A stretch of 64,000 bases of DNA. It comes from Pandoraea bronchicola. GTDB taxonomy: Bacteria; Pseudomonadota; Gammaproteobacteria; Burkholderiales; Burkholderiaceae. The position numbers were made by a program, and so were the translations under genes. Under the pieces are notes generated by a model. It worked only from the letters and a program-made list of their open reading frames with translations, was not told the origin of the DNA and did no database searches. Positions within the stretch are counted from its first letter, which is position 1. Each line of letters opens with the position of its first letter. The stretch spans positions 124,001-188,000 of the forward strand of contig NZ_CABPST010000007.1 in the NCBI RefSeq assembly GCF_902459805.1, written 5' to 3'. Shown in pieces: positions 1-8,757 of the stretch.

Positions 1-468
1 CGTCAGGGCGCCATCGGCAATCCGGTAACGTTGCACACCCCGCTGGGCGAGCAGTCGCGGCCAGCGCATCGGCGTGCGCAGATGGCCCGGCACGGCCGGC
101 AGCGCCACCTCGCCGATGCCCCGCTGGTAGTAGCGCGCCGCGAATTGCATCAGGTCGCGCCAGTCGCCGCCAAGCGGTGGCAATTCGTGCCAGACGGACG
201 TCACGTCGCGCAGCTTTGCCGGGTCGACTTCGCTGCGCTGCGTCAATTCCCAGACAACACCCACCACCTGTCGGCGTCCGAACGGCACCTGCACCAACTG
301 ACCGGGGCTCGCGGCCTGATCGAGCCGGTAGTCGAACAACGTCAGAAGGGGCGTGTCGAGCGCCACACGGGCGATCGCCGGCGTACCGGTGCGCGGCTTG
401 GCTACCGGAGATGGCGCATCGTCGGTCGATGCGAGAGACGGTTCGGACAGGTCGTCGGTGCGGGTCAA
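1..468 (-). CDS. priA: Primosomal protein N' (PriA helicase), N-terminal part
   Basis: This frame is open from the window edge to a TGA just upstream of position 468. The translation reads ARVALDTPLLTLFDYRLD, then GQLVQVPFGRRQVVGVVW and RDLMQFAARYYQRGIGEVAL, which is the typical N-terminal DNA-binding domain of PriA, the 3'-5' helicase that reloads the replisome at stalled forks. No ATG lies between the upstream stop and the domain. The first usable start is TTG at 468 with AGGA about 12 nt upstream; a GTG at the start of the VALDTP stretch is an alternative. The helicase core lies outside the window. It is downstream of hemE on the same strand, a common Burkholderiales arrangement. Confidence 0.88.
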   Translation of the reverse strand, partial: MTRTDDLSEPSLASTDDAPSPVAKPRTGTPAIARVALDTPLLTLFDYRLDQAASPGQLVQVPFGRRQVVGVVWELTQRSEVDPAKLRDVTSVWHELPPLGGDWRDLMQFAARYYQRGIGEVALPAVPGHLRTPMRWPRLLAQRGVQRYRIADGALT

Positions 469-540
469 ACTTAAAGTAAATCCTGAGAAGTCTCAGTAAA
501 CCCCGGATTTGAGTCGGCTTTCCGGTGGACTCGAAACGCT

Positions 541-549
541 TGTGGATAA
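541..549 (-). promoter_or_regulatory. DnaA-box-like 9-mer
   Basis: The plus strand reads TGTGGATAA, the exact complement of the consensus DnaA box TTATCCACA. It lies in the hemE-priA gap, about 70 nt upstream of the priA start. A degenerate relative (TGTGGGGAT) begins at 563. Whether DnaA binds here is inference. Confidence 0.45.
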
Positions 550-719
550 CTATGTTGAGAACTGTGGGGATTATCGCTCGCCAGCCTCGCCCCACGGCCC
601 TCACAGCGCGTAATGCCTCGACTTCACGAGAATTAAAAATGCTTTTTGATCAATAGCTTATGAACAACGTCGAAGGGGCGTCTCCGTTCACTCTCACTTG
701 CGGCGGCGCAGCGAGAATT

Positions 720-728
720 TGTGCATAA
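720..728 (-). promoter_or_regulatory. Second DnaA-box-like 9-mer
   Basis: The plus strand reads TGTGCATAA, whose complement TTATGCACA fits the relaxed DnaA consensus TTWTNCACA. It is 170 nt from the perfect box at 541, within the same 395-nt non-coding gap (469-863). That gap otherwise shows no gene and no clear terminator. Confidence 0.35.
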
Positions 729-863
729 GTCTTCGGGACAACTCCGCAAATTGGAGGGGTTATTCAACCGGGTTTCCCTTGACATTCCCCGCTTGAAACG
801 GCGGTTGGGTTGGCAGGGCGAAATACCCTGCGAACCCGCGCCACTGCTTGCAGGCGTGCCCGA

Positions 864-1973
864 TTACGCCGTCTGGCGAAGGTTTCGGCTATAGCTATGC
901 ACTTCGTCGACGAGCGCGGCAACGTGTTCGGGTGGGGTGAACTGCGAAATGCCGTGGCCGAGATTGAAGACGTGACCCGGCGCATTGCCGTAGGCATCGA
1001 GCAGGCGGCGCACTTCCGTACGAATGGCCTCGGGCGATGCAAAGAGGGCGGTCGGGTCGAAATTGCCTTGCAGTGCACAACGATCGCCCACACGGCGGCG
1101 CGCGGCCGCGAGATCGACGGTCCAGTCGAGACCGATCGCATCGGGGCCGGTGTCGGCAATGGCTTCGAGCCACTGACCGCCACCCTTGGTGAAGACGATG
1201 TGCGGAATCCGCGCGCCGTTCCATTCTCGATGCACGCCTGCGAGCGCCTTTTGCATATAGGCGAGCGAGAACCGTTGGTAGAGACCGTCGGCCAGCGCGC
1301 CCCCCCAGGTGTCGAACACCATGATGGCCTGCGCACCCGCTTCGATCTGCGCGTTGAGATAAGCGGCGACGGCGCGGGCGTTGGTCTCGAGGATGTGCGT
1401 CATCAGGTCGGGGCGCTCGTACATCATCGTCTTGACGGTACGGAAGTCGGCCGAGCCGGCTCCTTCGACCATGTAGCACGCGAGCGTCCACGGGCTGCCC
1501 GAGAAGCCGATCAGCGGCACGCGCCCGTTCAGTGCGCGGCGGATTTCGCTCACGGCGTCGAACACGTAACGCAAGCTGTCGAGGTCAGGCGCCTGCAGGC
1601 GGCGCACGTCGTCTTCGGTGCGCAGCGGACGCGCAAAGCGCGGCCCTTCGCCCGCTTCGAACGACAGGCCGAGGCCCATGGCGTCGGGAATGGTGAGGAT
1701 GTCCGAGAACAGGATGGCGGCGTCGAGCGGGAAGCGCTCGAGCGGCTGCAGCGTGACCTCGGTGGCGTAGGCGGGGTTCTTGGCCAGGGCCAGGAAGCTG
1801 CCGGCCTTGGCACGGGTGGCGTTGTATTCGGGCAGGTACCGGCCCGCCTGGCGCATCAGCCAGATCGGCGTGTACTCGGTCGGCTGGCGCAGCAGGGCGC
1901 GCAGGAAAGTATCGTTTTGCAGAGCTTGGGACACGTCGCGGCGGTGGGTTGGATGATTGGGGCAAGCGGCCAT
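864..1973 (-). CDS. hemE: Uroporphyrinogen decarboxylase (HemE)
   Basis: It decarboxylates the four acetate side chains of uroporphyrinogen III to give coproporphyrinogen III in cytosolic haem synthesis. At 369 aa it is the usual family length. The N-terminal signature [15 protein letters not shown] holds the substrate-binding Arg residues, and [13 protein letters not shown] and [16 protein letters not shown] follow. The ATG at 1973 adds about 13 residues before the expected N-terminus; GTG at 1934 (reading [14 protein letters not shown]) better matches the usual family start, but neither has a strong Shine-Dalgarno. priA lies downstream on the same strand. Confidence 0.97.
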   Translation of the reverse strand: MAACPNHPTHRRDVSQALQNDTFLRALLRQPTEYTPIWLMRQAGRYLPEYNATRAKAGSFLALAKNPAYATEVTLQPLERFPLDAAILFSDILTIPDAMGLGLSFEAGEGPRFARPLRTEDDVRRLQAPDLDSLRYVFDAVSEIRRALNGRVPLIGFSGSPWTLACYMVEGAGSADFRTVKTMMYERPDLMTHILETNARAVAAYLNAQIEAGAQAIMVFDTWGGALADGLYQRFSLAYMQKALAGVHREWNGARIPHIVFTKGGGQWLEAIADTGPDAIGLDWTVDLAAARRRVGDRCALQGNFDPTALFASPEAIRTEVRRLLDAYGNAPGHVFNLGHGISQFTPPEHVAALVDEVHSYSRNLRQTA

Positions 1974-2115
1974 TTTACTCGGGTATCCCGGGGCCGGTCG
2001 CTTTGCGGGCTGTTATGCCGCACATAAGGCGTGCGCAGCGTGACGACTCGGTTCGCCGGCGGTTGTGTGGTGGAGGTTGGCGTCGGACAAGCGAGTCATT
2101 AGTATTAAGTCCCAC

Positions 2116-2134
2116 GAGCTGTGTCGCACAGCTC
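2116..2134. promoter_or_regulatory. Perfect inverted repeat upstream of the cyclohexadienyl dehydratase-like gene
   Basis: GAGCTGTG and CACAGCTC are separated by 3 nt. It lies 38 nt upstream of the start codon at 2173, between divergent hemE and the solute-binding-fold gene. A second small repeat, GCAC-N5-GTGC, follows at 2135-2147. No T-run follows, so an operator or 5'-UTR hairpin is more likely than a terminator. Confidence 0.4.
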
Positions 2135-2172
2135 GCACAATTCGTGCGTCATAACACCACTAGGAGACAAGC

Positions 2173-3003
2173 ATGAAAGTCATGATGACGGCCGCCCGCG
2201 CGGCCCTCATGGCGGGGGCGGCGCTCGCCGCTTCCACCGCGATCACCGTTCACGCCCAATCGGCCGCCGCCGTCAGTCCGGGCGCGCCCCCCGCTGTGCA
2301 CTCCCGGCTCGACGACATCGTGAAATCGGGCACGTTGCGCGCCTGCGCGACCGGCGACTACAAGCCCTACACGTATCGCCGCCCGGACGGTCAGTTCGAG
2401 GGTATCGATGTGGACCTGGTCGCCTCGCTTGCGAAATCGCTCGGGGTGAAGCCGGTGATCGTGCCTACGACGTGGAAAGGGCTGATGGATGACTTCACGG
2501 CCGGAAAGTGCGATATCGCGGTCGGTGGCATCTCCGTCACGCTCGATCGTGCGGCGCGCGCTTATTACAGCAGCGTTGTCATGGTCGACGGCAAATCGCC
2601 GATCGTGCGCTGCACCGACGTGGCGAAGTATCAGACGCTCGCCGATCTGAATCAGCCCAGCACGCGTGCCATCGCCAATCCGGGCGGCACGAACGAACGT
2701 TTCGCCCGTCAGTACCTGCCCAAGGCCACCCTCACGATCTATCCCGACAACGTCACGATCTTCCAGCAGATCGCCGACGGCCGTGCCGATGTGATGGTCA
2801 CGGACTCGTCCGAAACCCTGCTGCAGCACAAACTCATTCCGTCACTCTGCCCGGTCAACCCCGACAAGCCGCTTCAGTTCGGAGAGAAGGCCTATCTGAT
2901 TCCGCGCGGCGACGACATCTTCAAGCAATACGTCGACCAGTGGCTCAACCTTGCGCAGAAGACCGGGGAGTATCAGGCGGTCGTGGACAAGTGGCTCAAG
3001 TGA
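2173..3003 (+). CDS. Periplasmic cyclohexadienyl (prephenate/arogenate) dehydratase-like protein, solute-binding-protein fold
   Basis: At 276 aa it has a Sec signal peptide (cleavage near VHA-QS, residue 28) followed by a family 3 periplasmic-binding-protein domain. Several segments match what I know of Pseudomonas PheC, the secreted cyclohexadienyl dehydratase that makes phenylpyruvate from prephenate: SRLDDIVKSGTLR, TGDYKPYTYR, IANPGGTNERFAR, YPDNVTIFQQIADG, EKAYLIPR and YVDQWL. The glutamate expected to be catalytic in PheC (TDxxE) is present as TDSSE, Glu214. The start is well supported by AGGAG 6 nt upstream of ATG. A plain amino-acid-binding protein is the alternative, but no ABC permease or ATPase gene is adjacent. 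It converges on the hydrolase gene with an 11-nt gap. Confidence 0.75.
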   Translation: MKVMMTAARAALMAGAALAASTAITVHAQSAAAVSPGAPPAVHSRLDDIVKSGTLRACATGDYKPYTYRRPDGQFEGIDVDLVASLAKSLGVKPVIVPTTWKGLMDDFTAGKCDIAVGGISVTLDRAARAYYSSVVMVDGKSPIVRCTDVAKYQTLADLNQPSTRAIANPGGTNERFARQYLPKATLTIYPDNVTIFQQIADGRADVMVTDSSETLLQHKLIPSLCPVNPDKPLQFGEKAYLIPRGDDIFKQYVDQWLNLAQKTGEYQAVVDKWLK

Positions 3004-3014
3004 CGGCGCAGGGG

Positions 3015-3953
3015 TCAGCCCAGCCAGTCGCGCAGACGCTGCGCGGCGTCGTGCATGACCAGTCTCGCTTGCGGGACGAACGGCTGTAACCTTGCGAAGC
3101 TATGCGTCAGGCCGGGCGCTTCAATGATCTCTGCCCGGCCACCCGACTGCGCCACGAACTGAGCGTACGACACCGCTTCGTCATGCAACGGGTCGTATTC
3201 AGCCGCAATTACCAGCGCGTTCGGCAGCGGGTGACGTGGGGCTTGCGCCGTCAGATTGATGCGCACGTCGTCCGCCGACGGCACCGTGCCGCTCAGGAAT
3301 TCGCGCCAATACCAACGCATTTCGTCCCGCGTCAGGCCCACGCCGTTCGCCAGACGTTCGTAACTCGGCGTATCGAACCGGTGCTGCACTACCGGGTAGA
3401 TCAGCAATTGCGCGCCAACGATCCCCGGATGCCAATCGTTGAACCACGCGGCCGCCTGCGCTGCCAGATGACCGCCGGCGCTGTCGCCCGCCACGGCCAG
3501 ACGATCGACGCTCACGCCCAGCCGTGCTCGTTGCTCTGCCGCCCAGGCCAGCGCCTCGCGCGCGTCGTCGACGGGCGCCGGGAACGGATGCTCGGGCGCC
3601 AGCCGGTAGTCGACACTGAGCACCGCGACATCGCCGTCCTGCGCGAGGAAAGCGGCCAGCGTGCCGTGTGTGTCGACGTCGCCGACCACCCAGCCCCCGC
3701 CGTGGAAGTACACGACGAGCGGCACTTCGCGGTCGACCGGACGATACAACCTGGCTCGCAGATGGCGCCCCGGCAGCGGAATCTCGAAGGTCTCGCTACG
3801 CAATCCGGCGGGTAACGGGCGCAAGGCCTCGCTGGCAACGGTGGCGAACGAGGCACGCACGGCTTGCGCGCTCGGCATGTCAGCGTCGGCGCGAGCAGGG
3901 TACTTGCGCGCCATTTGGTCGTAGTAGGCGAGAAGATCGGCGTCGATGGTCAT
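3015..3953 (-). CDS. Alpha/beta hydrolase, hormone-sensitive-lipase (HSL) family
   Basis: This 312-aa protein is probably a cytosolic carboxylesterase acting on short acyl esters. It has the HSL oxyanion-hole motif HGGGW near residue 88, DYRLAPEHPFPAP, the nucleophile motif GDSAGGH, an acid region (AAEYDPLHDE) and the catalytic His in LTHSF. The frame is open further upstream, but the extra residues are low-complexity Arg-rich sequence; the ATG at 3953 (MTIDADLLAYYDQMARKYP) is the usual family N-terminus. The CoA-binding protein gene ends 83 nt upstream on the same strand. The natural substrate cannot be told. Confidence 0.88.
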   Translation of the reverse strand: MTIDADLLAYYDQMARKYPARADADMPSAQAVRASFATVASEALRPLPAGLRSETFEIPLPGRHLRARLYRPVDREVPLVVYFHGGGWVVGDVDTHGTLAAFLAQDGDVAVLSVDYRLAPEHPFPAPVDDAREALAWAAEQRARLGVSVDRLAVAGDSAGGHLAAQAAAWFNDWHPGIVGAQLLIYPVVQHRFDTPSYERLANGVGLTRDEMRWYWREFLSGTVPSADDVRINLTAQAPRHPLPNALVIAAEYDPLHDEAVSYAQFVAQSGGRAEIIEAPGLTHSFARLQPFVPQARLVMHDAAQRLRDWLG

Positions 3954-4036
3954 GTCAGCAGGCGCTTGGCGCGAAGTCGTTAAGAGGAGAAGACAGCGGG
4001 AGAAGACAGCATGGCTTCGTTTCGGAAACGGCTGAC

Positions 4037-4510
4037 TCAGCGACGATTGGCTTGCGTGGAGGCGACGCCTCCCTGCATCTGCCAGCGCTGGTGTTCGATC
4101 TTGACGCAGCGATCCATCACGACATCGAGCCCTGCCGCCAGTGCGAAGGCCGCGGCTTCGTCGTTCTCGATGCCCAACTGCATCCATAAACTGTTGGCGC
4201 CAATGGCCACGGCTTCCTGCGCGATCGGGGGAATGTCGCCGCTGCGGCGGAAGCAGTCGACCATCTGTATCTGAACGCCTTCGGCGCGCAGCGCCTCGGC
4301 GGCGTCGGTCAGACTTGCATAGACGGTCTCGCCAAGAATCTTCTCGCGGGCGTCGGCAGCCTGCGGATTGACCGGCACGATCCGGTACCCCTGCTGCTGC
4401 ATATAGCGAGACGTGGTGTAGCTCGGCCGGTCGGGCCGCGGCGACAAACCCACCACCCCGATTACGCGGTCGCGCGTCAGTATCTGCCCCAGACGTTCAA
4501 TGGTTTCCAT
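4037..4510 (-). CDS. CoA-binding domain protein (YccU type)
   Basis: This 157-aa stand-alone CoA_binding (Rossmann) domain begins METIERLGQILTRDRVIGVVG, with the segment GLSPRPDRPSYTTSRYMQQQGYRI typical of the YccU/CoA-binding family and ending NSLWMQLGIENDEAA. The role is unknown; proteins of this family are small cytosolic nucleotide- or CoA-binding proteins. The ATG at 4510 is chosen because upstream residues in the same frame are Arg-rich and not conserved-looking. It is followed by the HSL-type hydrolase and may share its transcript. Confidence 0.85.
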   Translation of the reverse strand: METIERLGQILTRDRVIGVVGLSPRPDRPSYTTSRYMQQQGYRIVPVNPQAADAREKILGETVYASLTDAAEALRAEGVQIQMVDCFRRSGDIPPIAQEAVAIGANSLWMQLGIENDEAAAFALAAGLDVVMDRCVKIEHQRWQMQGGVASTQANRR

Positions 4511-4834
4511 GCGGGTGCGGCCCCGTCCGGGCCGGTGCTGTCGTTGGACGAAATTCTTGCTCTCGGTGCGCCGCCGATCCGCGACGATGGCGCGCCCGTA
4601 TCGCAGACGCCCACTTTGTTGCCACGCACAAAGAATGAACTTAGCACATTGCGGAAGGGGGTGTGAAACGCGCCGGCACGGGGTGGGCGCAAGCATCGGT
4701 GTGTCTTCGCGTCGCGCGTCGTCGATGCTTCGTCCGGCAAGTTAATCAGGATGGCGAACTAATGGGTGGTTTTTCCGTCACTCATGAAGTCCTTGCCCGG
4801 CAAGGCACAGCGCTGAATCGCGCAGGGTATGTAA

Positions 4835-5074
4835 CGCCCGAGGTGTTACAACCTGAAACACTTTGTTACCCCTCGCGCCATACGTTTCCACCACAATGCA
4901 TCTCAACGCTGACGTGCTTATCCCCCGGTAACACGGCAGCGCGACTGTATCGGCAGAAGGCGTCCCCCGGCGCAATTTGCAACGCAATTCGATGCAGTGC
5001 TCCGAATCTGGTCTCCTCGCGCTAACCCCGTAGCGTGTGGTTTTGGCGGGCCCGTGTGTCCCGCCATTTTTTTT
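4835..5074 (+). ncRNA. Possible small RNA ending at an intrinsic terminator
   Basis: A strong plus-strand terminator (5045-5074) stands in a 721-nt gap (4511-5231) whose flanking genes are both on the minus strand. The nearest upstream plus-strand gene ends at 3003. Some plus-strand transcript must therefore start within the gap, or be antisense to the upstream genes. The 5' end given is a guess; I see no convincing promoter and match no known RNA family. A 120-codon open frame ending at 5025 has no domain and is not convincing as a gene. Confidence 0.25.
5045..5074 (+). terminator. Rho-independent terminator
   Basis: GGCGGG and CCCGCC are separated by a 9-nt loop and followed by A and eight Ts. 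On the opposite strand no U-run follows, so it is oriented to the plus strand. Confidence 0.8.
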
Positions 5075-5231
5075 GCCTGCGACGACCTACATCTTTCCTA
5101 ACCCTTTCTCCGACATTCCCCAGGATTGCTTCGCTCTCCGATTAGTTTTCGGAAATCGATTGATTCCTGCGTAAATTAACGCCCGCATTGCCGGTCGCGG
5201 GTCGGGATTGGCGGTGAAGCGGCCCGATAGC

Positions 5232-6020
5232 TCAACGAGTGGCTCTGAGCCACGGTTTGAGCCACCCGAGCCCGTCGCGCGTTGCGCCCTGTGGCCGGTA
5301 TTCGCACCCGATCCATCCCGCGTAGCCCAGTTCGTCGATCAGACGGAACAGGAACGGATAGTTGACTTCGCCGGTGTCCGGTTCGTGACGCGCTGGGACG
5401 CCCGCCACCTGCACGTGTCCGACGTTCGCAATGTGCTGCCGCAGCTTGACCGCGAGATCTCCTTCGACGATCTGGCAGTGATACGCGTCGAACTGCACCT
5501 TGAGATTGCTGGCGCCGAGTTCCTGACGAATGGCATGCGCCTGGTCTTGACGCGTGAGGAAATAGCGGGGGAAGTCGCGCGGATTGATCGGTTCGATGAG
5601 GATCGTGACGCCATGCGCGGCGGCTTGTCCGGCCGCGTAAGCGAGGTTATCGAGGTAGACCGCGCGGCAGCGCTCGGGTGACGCCGAAGCGTCGGGGCAT
5701 CCGGCCATCACATGCAACTGACGGCAGCCAAGCGCGTCGGCGTAGTCGAGCGCCAGTTCGAGCCCGTCGCGAAATTGCGCCTCACGCCCCGGCAGGGCCG
5801 CCAGCCCGCGCTCGCCGCTTGCCCAGTCGCCAGCCGGCGCATTGAACAGCACCTGCGTCAGCCCTGCATCGTCCAGACGTGCCCGAATCTCTTGCGCCGG
5901 ATGGTCGTAGGGGAACAGGAATTCCACGCCTCGGAAGCCATCGCTCGCCGCCTCGCGAAAACGGTCCAGGAACGGTACTTCCTGATAAAGCAGAGTCAGG
6001 TTCGCGGCAAATCGCGGCAT
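5232..6020 (-). CDS. Hydroxypyruvate isomerase-like TIM-barrel protein (Hyi/OtnI family)
   Basis: This 262-aa protein of the xylose-isomerase-like TIM-barrel superfamily interconverts hydroxypyruvate and tartronate semialdehyde, or a related 2-oxo-tetronate. Motifs include [44 protein letters not shown] (metal-binding Glu), VQFDAYHCQ and a C-terminal IGCEYRP. The start at 6020 is preferred because GGAG sits 7 nt upstream; an in-frame ATG at 6032 would add four residues. No glyoxylate carboligase or tartronate-semialdehyde reductase is adjacent, so the exact substrate is open. Confidence 0.88.
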   Translation of the reverse strand: MPRFAANLTLLYQEVPFLDRFREAASDGFRGVEFLFPYDHPAQEIRARLDDAGLTQVLFNAPAGDWASGERGLAALPGREAQFRDGLELALDYADALGCRQLHVMAGCPDASASPERCRAVYLDNLAYAAGQAAAHGVTILIEPINPRDFPRYFLTRQDQAHAIRQELGASNLKVQFDAYHCQIVEGDLAVKLRQHIANVGHVQVAGVPARHEPDTGEVNYPFLFRLIDELGYAGWIGCEYRPQGATRDGLGWLKPWLRATR

Positions 6021-6076
6021 CAGAATCTCCATCGCCCAAGCGGGCCGGGCAGGGTGGGGCTATGCCCGTCACAATA

Positions 6077-6583
6077 TCACTCCCCATCGATCTGAGGCGC
6101 CGCCACGCTGCGCAACTGGAAGCGGCCGTCGTTGTTGAAGAGCCAGGTTTCGACGGCTCTCACGCGTCCGCTGCTGTCGACCAGCGCCCGGCTGGGTGCC
6201 GGTAACGGGCTGGCCCGTCGCAGGCTCGCCACGGCGATGCGTTCCGCTTCGCGGTCGCCGTTGCTGCGATAGAGCGCCACGCTCGTCACGTTCCCGCTGC
6301 GGTCCACCCAGTACTCGAGCGATACCACCGAGCGCAACATCGGCTGCGGATTGCCCGGTGTGATCTCCTTCGCGTTGACTTCGGTCACACGCTGCGCCGC
6401 GACAATCTTGTACTGATCCAGCGCCAAGGCCGGCGTCTGACCGGGTGTCAGGTTGAGGACGAGCGGTTTTTTGGGTCCGAAATCCGGATTGGCACATCCG
6501 GCAACGGCCAGAACACTGGCGACGACGGTGAGCCATGCGGCGGCGTACGGCGCCGCATGGCACCTTGCAGGTTGCGTACTCAT
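6077..6583 (-). CDS. Lipoprotein with TonB C-terminal-like domain
   Basis: This 168-aa protein has a signal peptide ending in a lipobox (AVAGC, Cys near residue 30), so it is probably anchored in an envelope membrane. The C-terminal half (SVVSLEYWVDRSGNVTSVALYRSNGDREAERIAV, given here only as landmark positions about 85-120) resembles the TonB-C fold found in small periplasmic proteins. The start at 6583 has GGGAG 7 nt upstream; longer in-frame extensions lack this. No exbBD or receptor gene is nearby, so a role in iron uptake cannot be claimed. Confidence 0.7.
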   Translation of the reverse strand: MSTQPARCHAAPYAAAWLTVVASVLAVAGCANPDFGPKKPLVLNLTPGQTPALALDQYKIVAAQRVTEVNAKEITPGNPQPMLRSVVSLEYWVDRSGNVTSVALYRSNGDREAERIAVASLRRASPLPAPSRALVDSSGRVRAVETWLFNNDGRFQLRSVAAPQIDGE

Positions 6584-6921
6584 GCACTGTCTCCCGCAAC
6601 GTTCGCGACACGATGCTTGTTTTTCACGTCCTTGCGCGGCGCGTGTTGTCGCAAAGCCGGGTCGTGCGACATACATTGCGCTCTCTCCCTATCTTAGGTG
6701 GCCCATGCGTGTCGCGCAGCGCGGTTAACACGTAGCGTCCTGCGGCGGCGCGTACGCCGGACGATGCTTGAAGTTGAGCGGGCGCCAGGAAGATGCAGCC
6801 AGCGCTGCTGCCGAGGGCCCCGGGTAGCGTCATCCGGCGATAGCATGCATACTCCGAGCGCACGTTCCAGGCGTGAACGACGATGCCGCGCCGGACACTT
6901 TTTGCATGCAATGGAGTCACC
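6584..6921. other. Divergent intergenic region without recognised gene
   Basis: These 338 nt separate the lipoprotein gene (minus) from the ArsC-family gene (plus). They must carry both promoters, but I see no hexamers strong enough to call and no coding frame with a plausible protein. Confidence 0.5.
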
Positions 6922-7278
6922 ATGATTACCGTGTATCACAACCCGCGTTGTTCGAAATCGCGCGAAGCGCTCGCCCTCGTCGAGGGTTCGTCGGCTGTGG
7001 GTGGCAGCGATCTGCAAATCATCGAGTATCTGAAAACACCGCCGAAACTCGCCGAACTCAAGCGTTTGCACACGCTGCTGGACGTGCCCGTGCGAGAGAT
7101 GATCCGCAGCAACGAAGCCGAGTACGCGGCGCTGGGGCTGGCCGATACGGCGCTGACCGACGACGCGTTGCTCGCCGCCGTGGCGGAGCACCCGAAGCTG
7201 CTGCAGCGCCCTATCGTGGTCAACGGCGACAAGGCCGTGATTGCGCGTCCGCCGGAGCTGGCAAGCAGCGTTCTGTGA
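6922..7278 (+). CDS. ArsC/YfgD-family arsenate reductase-like protein
   Basis: This 118-aa thioredoxin-fold protein starts MITVYHNPRCSKSREAL. The CX3-4R active-site motif (Cys11, Arg near 15) and the C-terminal LLQRPIVVNGDKAVIARPPE are those of glutaredoxin-dependent ArsC/YfgD proteins. ATG 6922 is chosen over an upstream in-frame start because the family begins here. No ars operon surrounds it, so it is more likely the chromosomal YfgD type than a dedicated arsenic-resistance gene. Confidence 0.88.
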   Translation: MITVYHNPRCSKSREALALVEGSSAVGGSDLQIIEYLKTPPKLAELKRLHTLLDVPVREMIRSNEAEYAALGLADTALTDDALLAAVAEHPKLLQRPIVVNGDKAVIARPPELASSVL

Positions 7279-7280
7279 GC

Positions 7281-7330
7281 GCACGGCATCGGTAGCGAGC
7301 GCGTTGTGCGCGTGCCTGTGATGCCGTGTG
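7281..7330. terminator. Long inverted repeat between convergent genes
   Basis: CACGGCATC and GATGCCGTG are separated by about 30 nt, immediately after the ArsC-family stop. It may fold as a bidirectional terminator with the exonuclease gene, but lacks a long T-run. A 10-bp tandem duplication (CGGTGGTTTG twice) follows at 7331-7350. Confidence 0.35.
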
Positions 7331-7357
7331 CGGTGGTTTGCGGTGGTTTGCGCGGGT

Positions 7358-8104
7358 TCAGCCGTGCGCCGCGCTGTCCTTGCCGGGGCCGGTGTCGGGC
7401 GACTCGGCTTGCGTTGCCGCAGCAGCGGCTGACCCGAACACGGGGGCGTCGGCGTTGGCCGTGAGCCCTGCACCGCGCCAGCCCGGGAGCTCTGACAACG
7501 TCTTCTGCTGCTCACGCAACTCGGCGAGCATGTTGCAGAAGAGGGCGCCTTGTTCGAGTGCATCGTCGAGCGCCACGTGGGTGTGCGGCAGCGGGTCCAG
7601 CCAGACCTGCGGCAGACGCGGCTTGATGCACTTTCGGTAGGGCATGCCGGTCATGGCGAATGCGAGCGTCTTGATATCGAGCGCCGACCACGAGAACGGG
7701 CAACGGCCGACGAAACGCATCATGTACCAGAACATGAACGTGAAATCGAACCCGGCCGGGTAAGCGACGAACACCGGTTTGCCCGGCAGCTTCTCCACCC
7801 ACTTCACATACGCCTTGAGCGCCTTGGCCGGATCTTCCGGATCGACGCGGCAAGCGGCCCACGCCTCGGGCTCGGTCTTCCACCATTTCATTGTCAGCGG
7901 ATGCCCCTTCGCATCCGGCAGACACTCGAGGTTGGCGCTGAACGTGCCGATCAGTTCCTTATCCGCCGTGTAGGCCGCCGATGCGAAGCTCAGCATCGAA
8001 TGCGGACCCGGGATCGGGCCGTCTGCCTCGACATCGGTGCTGACGAAAATCTCCTCGTCGACGGGAATGATGCGCGAGGGCGTGCGGGACATTGCCTGAC
8101 TCAT
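7358..8104 (-). CDS. DEDDh-type 3'-5' exonuclease domain protein
   Basis: This 248-aa protein contains the acidic residues of an RNase H-like DEDDh exonuclease: STDVEADG (Exo I, Asp-x-Glu), [11 protein letters not shown] (Exo II Asp) and [10 protein letters not shown] (Exo III His and Asp). The last 50 residues are Ala/Gly-rich and probably disordered. It is not RNase T, DnaQ or Orn by motif spacing. Its start codon overlaps the stop of the metallo-beta-lactamase-fold gene by 4 nt, implying translational coupling. The nucleic-acid substrate is unknown. Confidence 0.78.
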   Translation of the reverse strand: MSQAMSRTPSRIIPVDEEIFVSTDVEADGPIPGPHSMLSFASAAYTADKELIGTFSANLECLPDAKGHPLTMKWWKTEPEAWAACRVDPEDPAKALKAYVKWVEKLPGKPVFVAYPAGFDFTFMFWYMMRFVGRCPFSWSALDIKTLAFAMTGMPYRKCIKPRLPQVWLDPLPHTHVALDDALEQGALFCNMLAELREQQKTLSELPGWRGAGLTANADAPVFGSAAAAATQAESPDTGPGKDSAAHG

Positions 8105-8757
8105 ACACGGCTCCGGGCGAGCACGGCGTCGGCGACGTACGGGTTGGTCTGACGTTCCTGACCGAACGTGGAGACAGGGCCGTGCCCCGGAATGAACGTC
8201 ACGTCGTCACCGAGCGGCCAGAGCTTGTCGCGGATCGAGGCGATCAGATCGGCATGGTTGCCACGGGGGAAGTCGGTGCGGCCGATGGAGCCGGCGAACA
8301 GCACGTCGCCCACGCAGGCCAGACGCTCCTGCGCCGAGAAGAACACCACGTGACCCGGCGTATGACCCGGGCAGTGGAGCACGTCGAGGGTCACATCGCC
8401 AAACTGGACGGTGTCGCCGTCCTCCAGCCAGCGATCAGGCGTGAACGGTTCGGGCTTGGGAAAGCCGAAGCGTGCGCTTTGCGCCTCGAGCTGGTCGATC
8501 CAGAAGGCGTCGTCCCGATGGGGGCCTTCGATCGGCACGTCGTACTTCGCGGCCAGTGCGCCCGCACCACCGCAATGGTCCAGATGGCCGTGTGTCAGGA
8601 AGATCTTCTCGAGCGTCACGCCCTGGCGCTCGATCTCGCCCGTGATCCGGTCGATATCGCCGCCAGGGTCGACCACGGCGGCGCGCTTCGTCGCATCGCA
8701 AACGAGCAGGGTGCAGTTTTGCTGGAAAGGTGTGACAGGAATCAGGGTGACGTTCAT
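8101..8757 (-). CDS. Metallo-beta-lactamase-fold hydrolase (YcbL / glyoxalase II type)
   Basis: This 218-aa protein has the dinuclear metal-binding motif [10 protein letters not shown], then [11 protein letters not shown] and [15 protein letters not shown], and ends with the GHGP metal His. This is the short (about 215 aa) YcbL-like branch of hydroxyacylglutathione hydrolases, which lacks the C-terminal glutathione-binding domain of true GloB. Likely role: thioester hydrolysis in methylglyoxal or related detoxification. It is the first gene of a two-gene unit with the exonuclease. Confidence 0.88.
   Translation of the reverse strand: MNVTLIPVTPFQQNCTLLVCDATKRAAVVDPGGDIDRITGEIERQGVTLEKIFLTHGHLDHCGGAGALAAKYDVPIEGPHRDDAFWIDQLEAQSARFGFPKPEPFTPDRWLEDGDTVQFGDVTLDVLHCPGHTPGHVVFFSAQERLACVGDVLFAGSIGRTDFPRGNHADLIASIRDKLWPLGDDVTFIPGHGPVSTFGQERQTNPYVADAVLARSRV

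Noticed and set aside
4663-5025. A 120-codon plus-strand frame ending just before the terminator at 5045
   Set aside because: Composition is unlike the surrounding genes' proteins, there is no ribosome site, and no fold or motif is visible; a non-coding RNA explains the terminator equally well.
4900-5074. 6S RNA or a cobalamin-type riboswitch as identity of the possible transcript
   Set aside because: I could not find the central-bubble arrangement of 6S RNA or the conserved cobalamin core, so no family name is given.
7331-7350. Tandem 10-bp duplication CGGTGGTTTG as a repeat element or CRISPR remnant
   Set aside because: Only two copies without spacers; most likely simple slippage next to the convergent hairpin.
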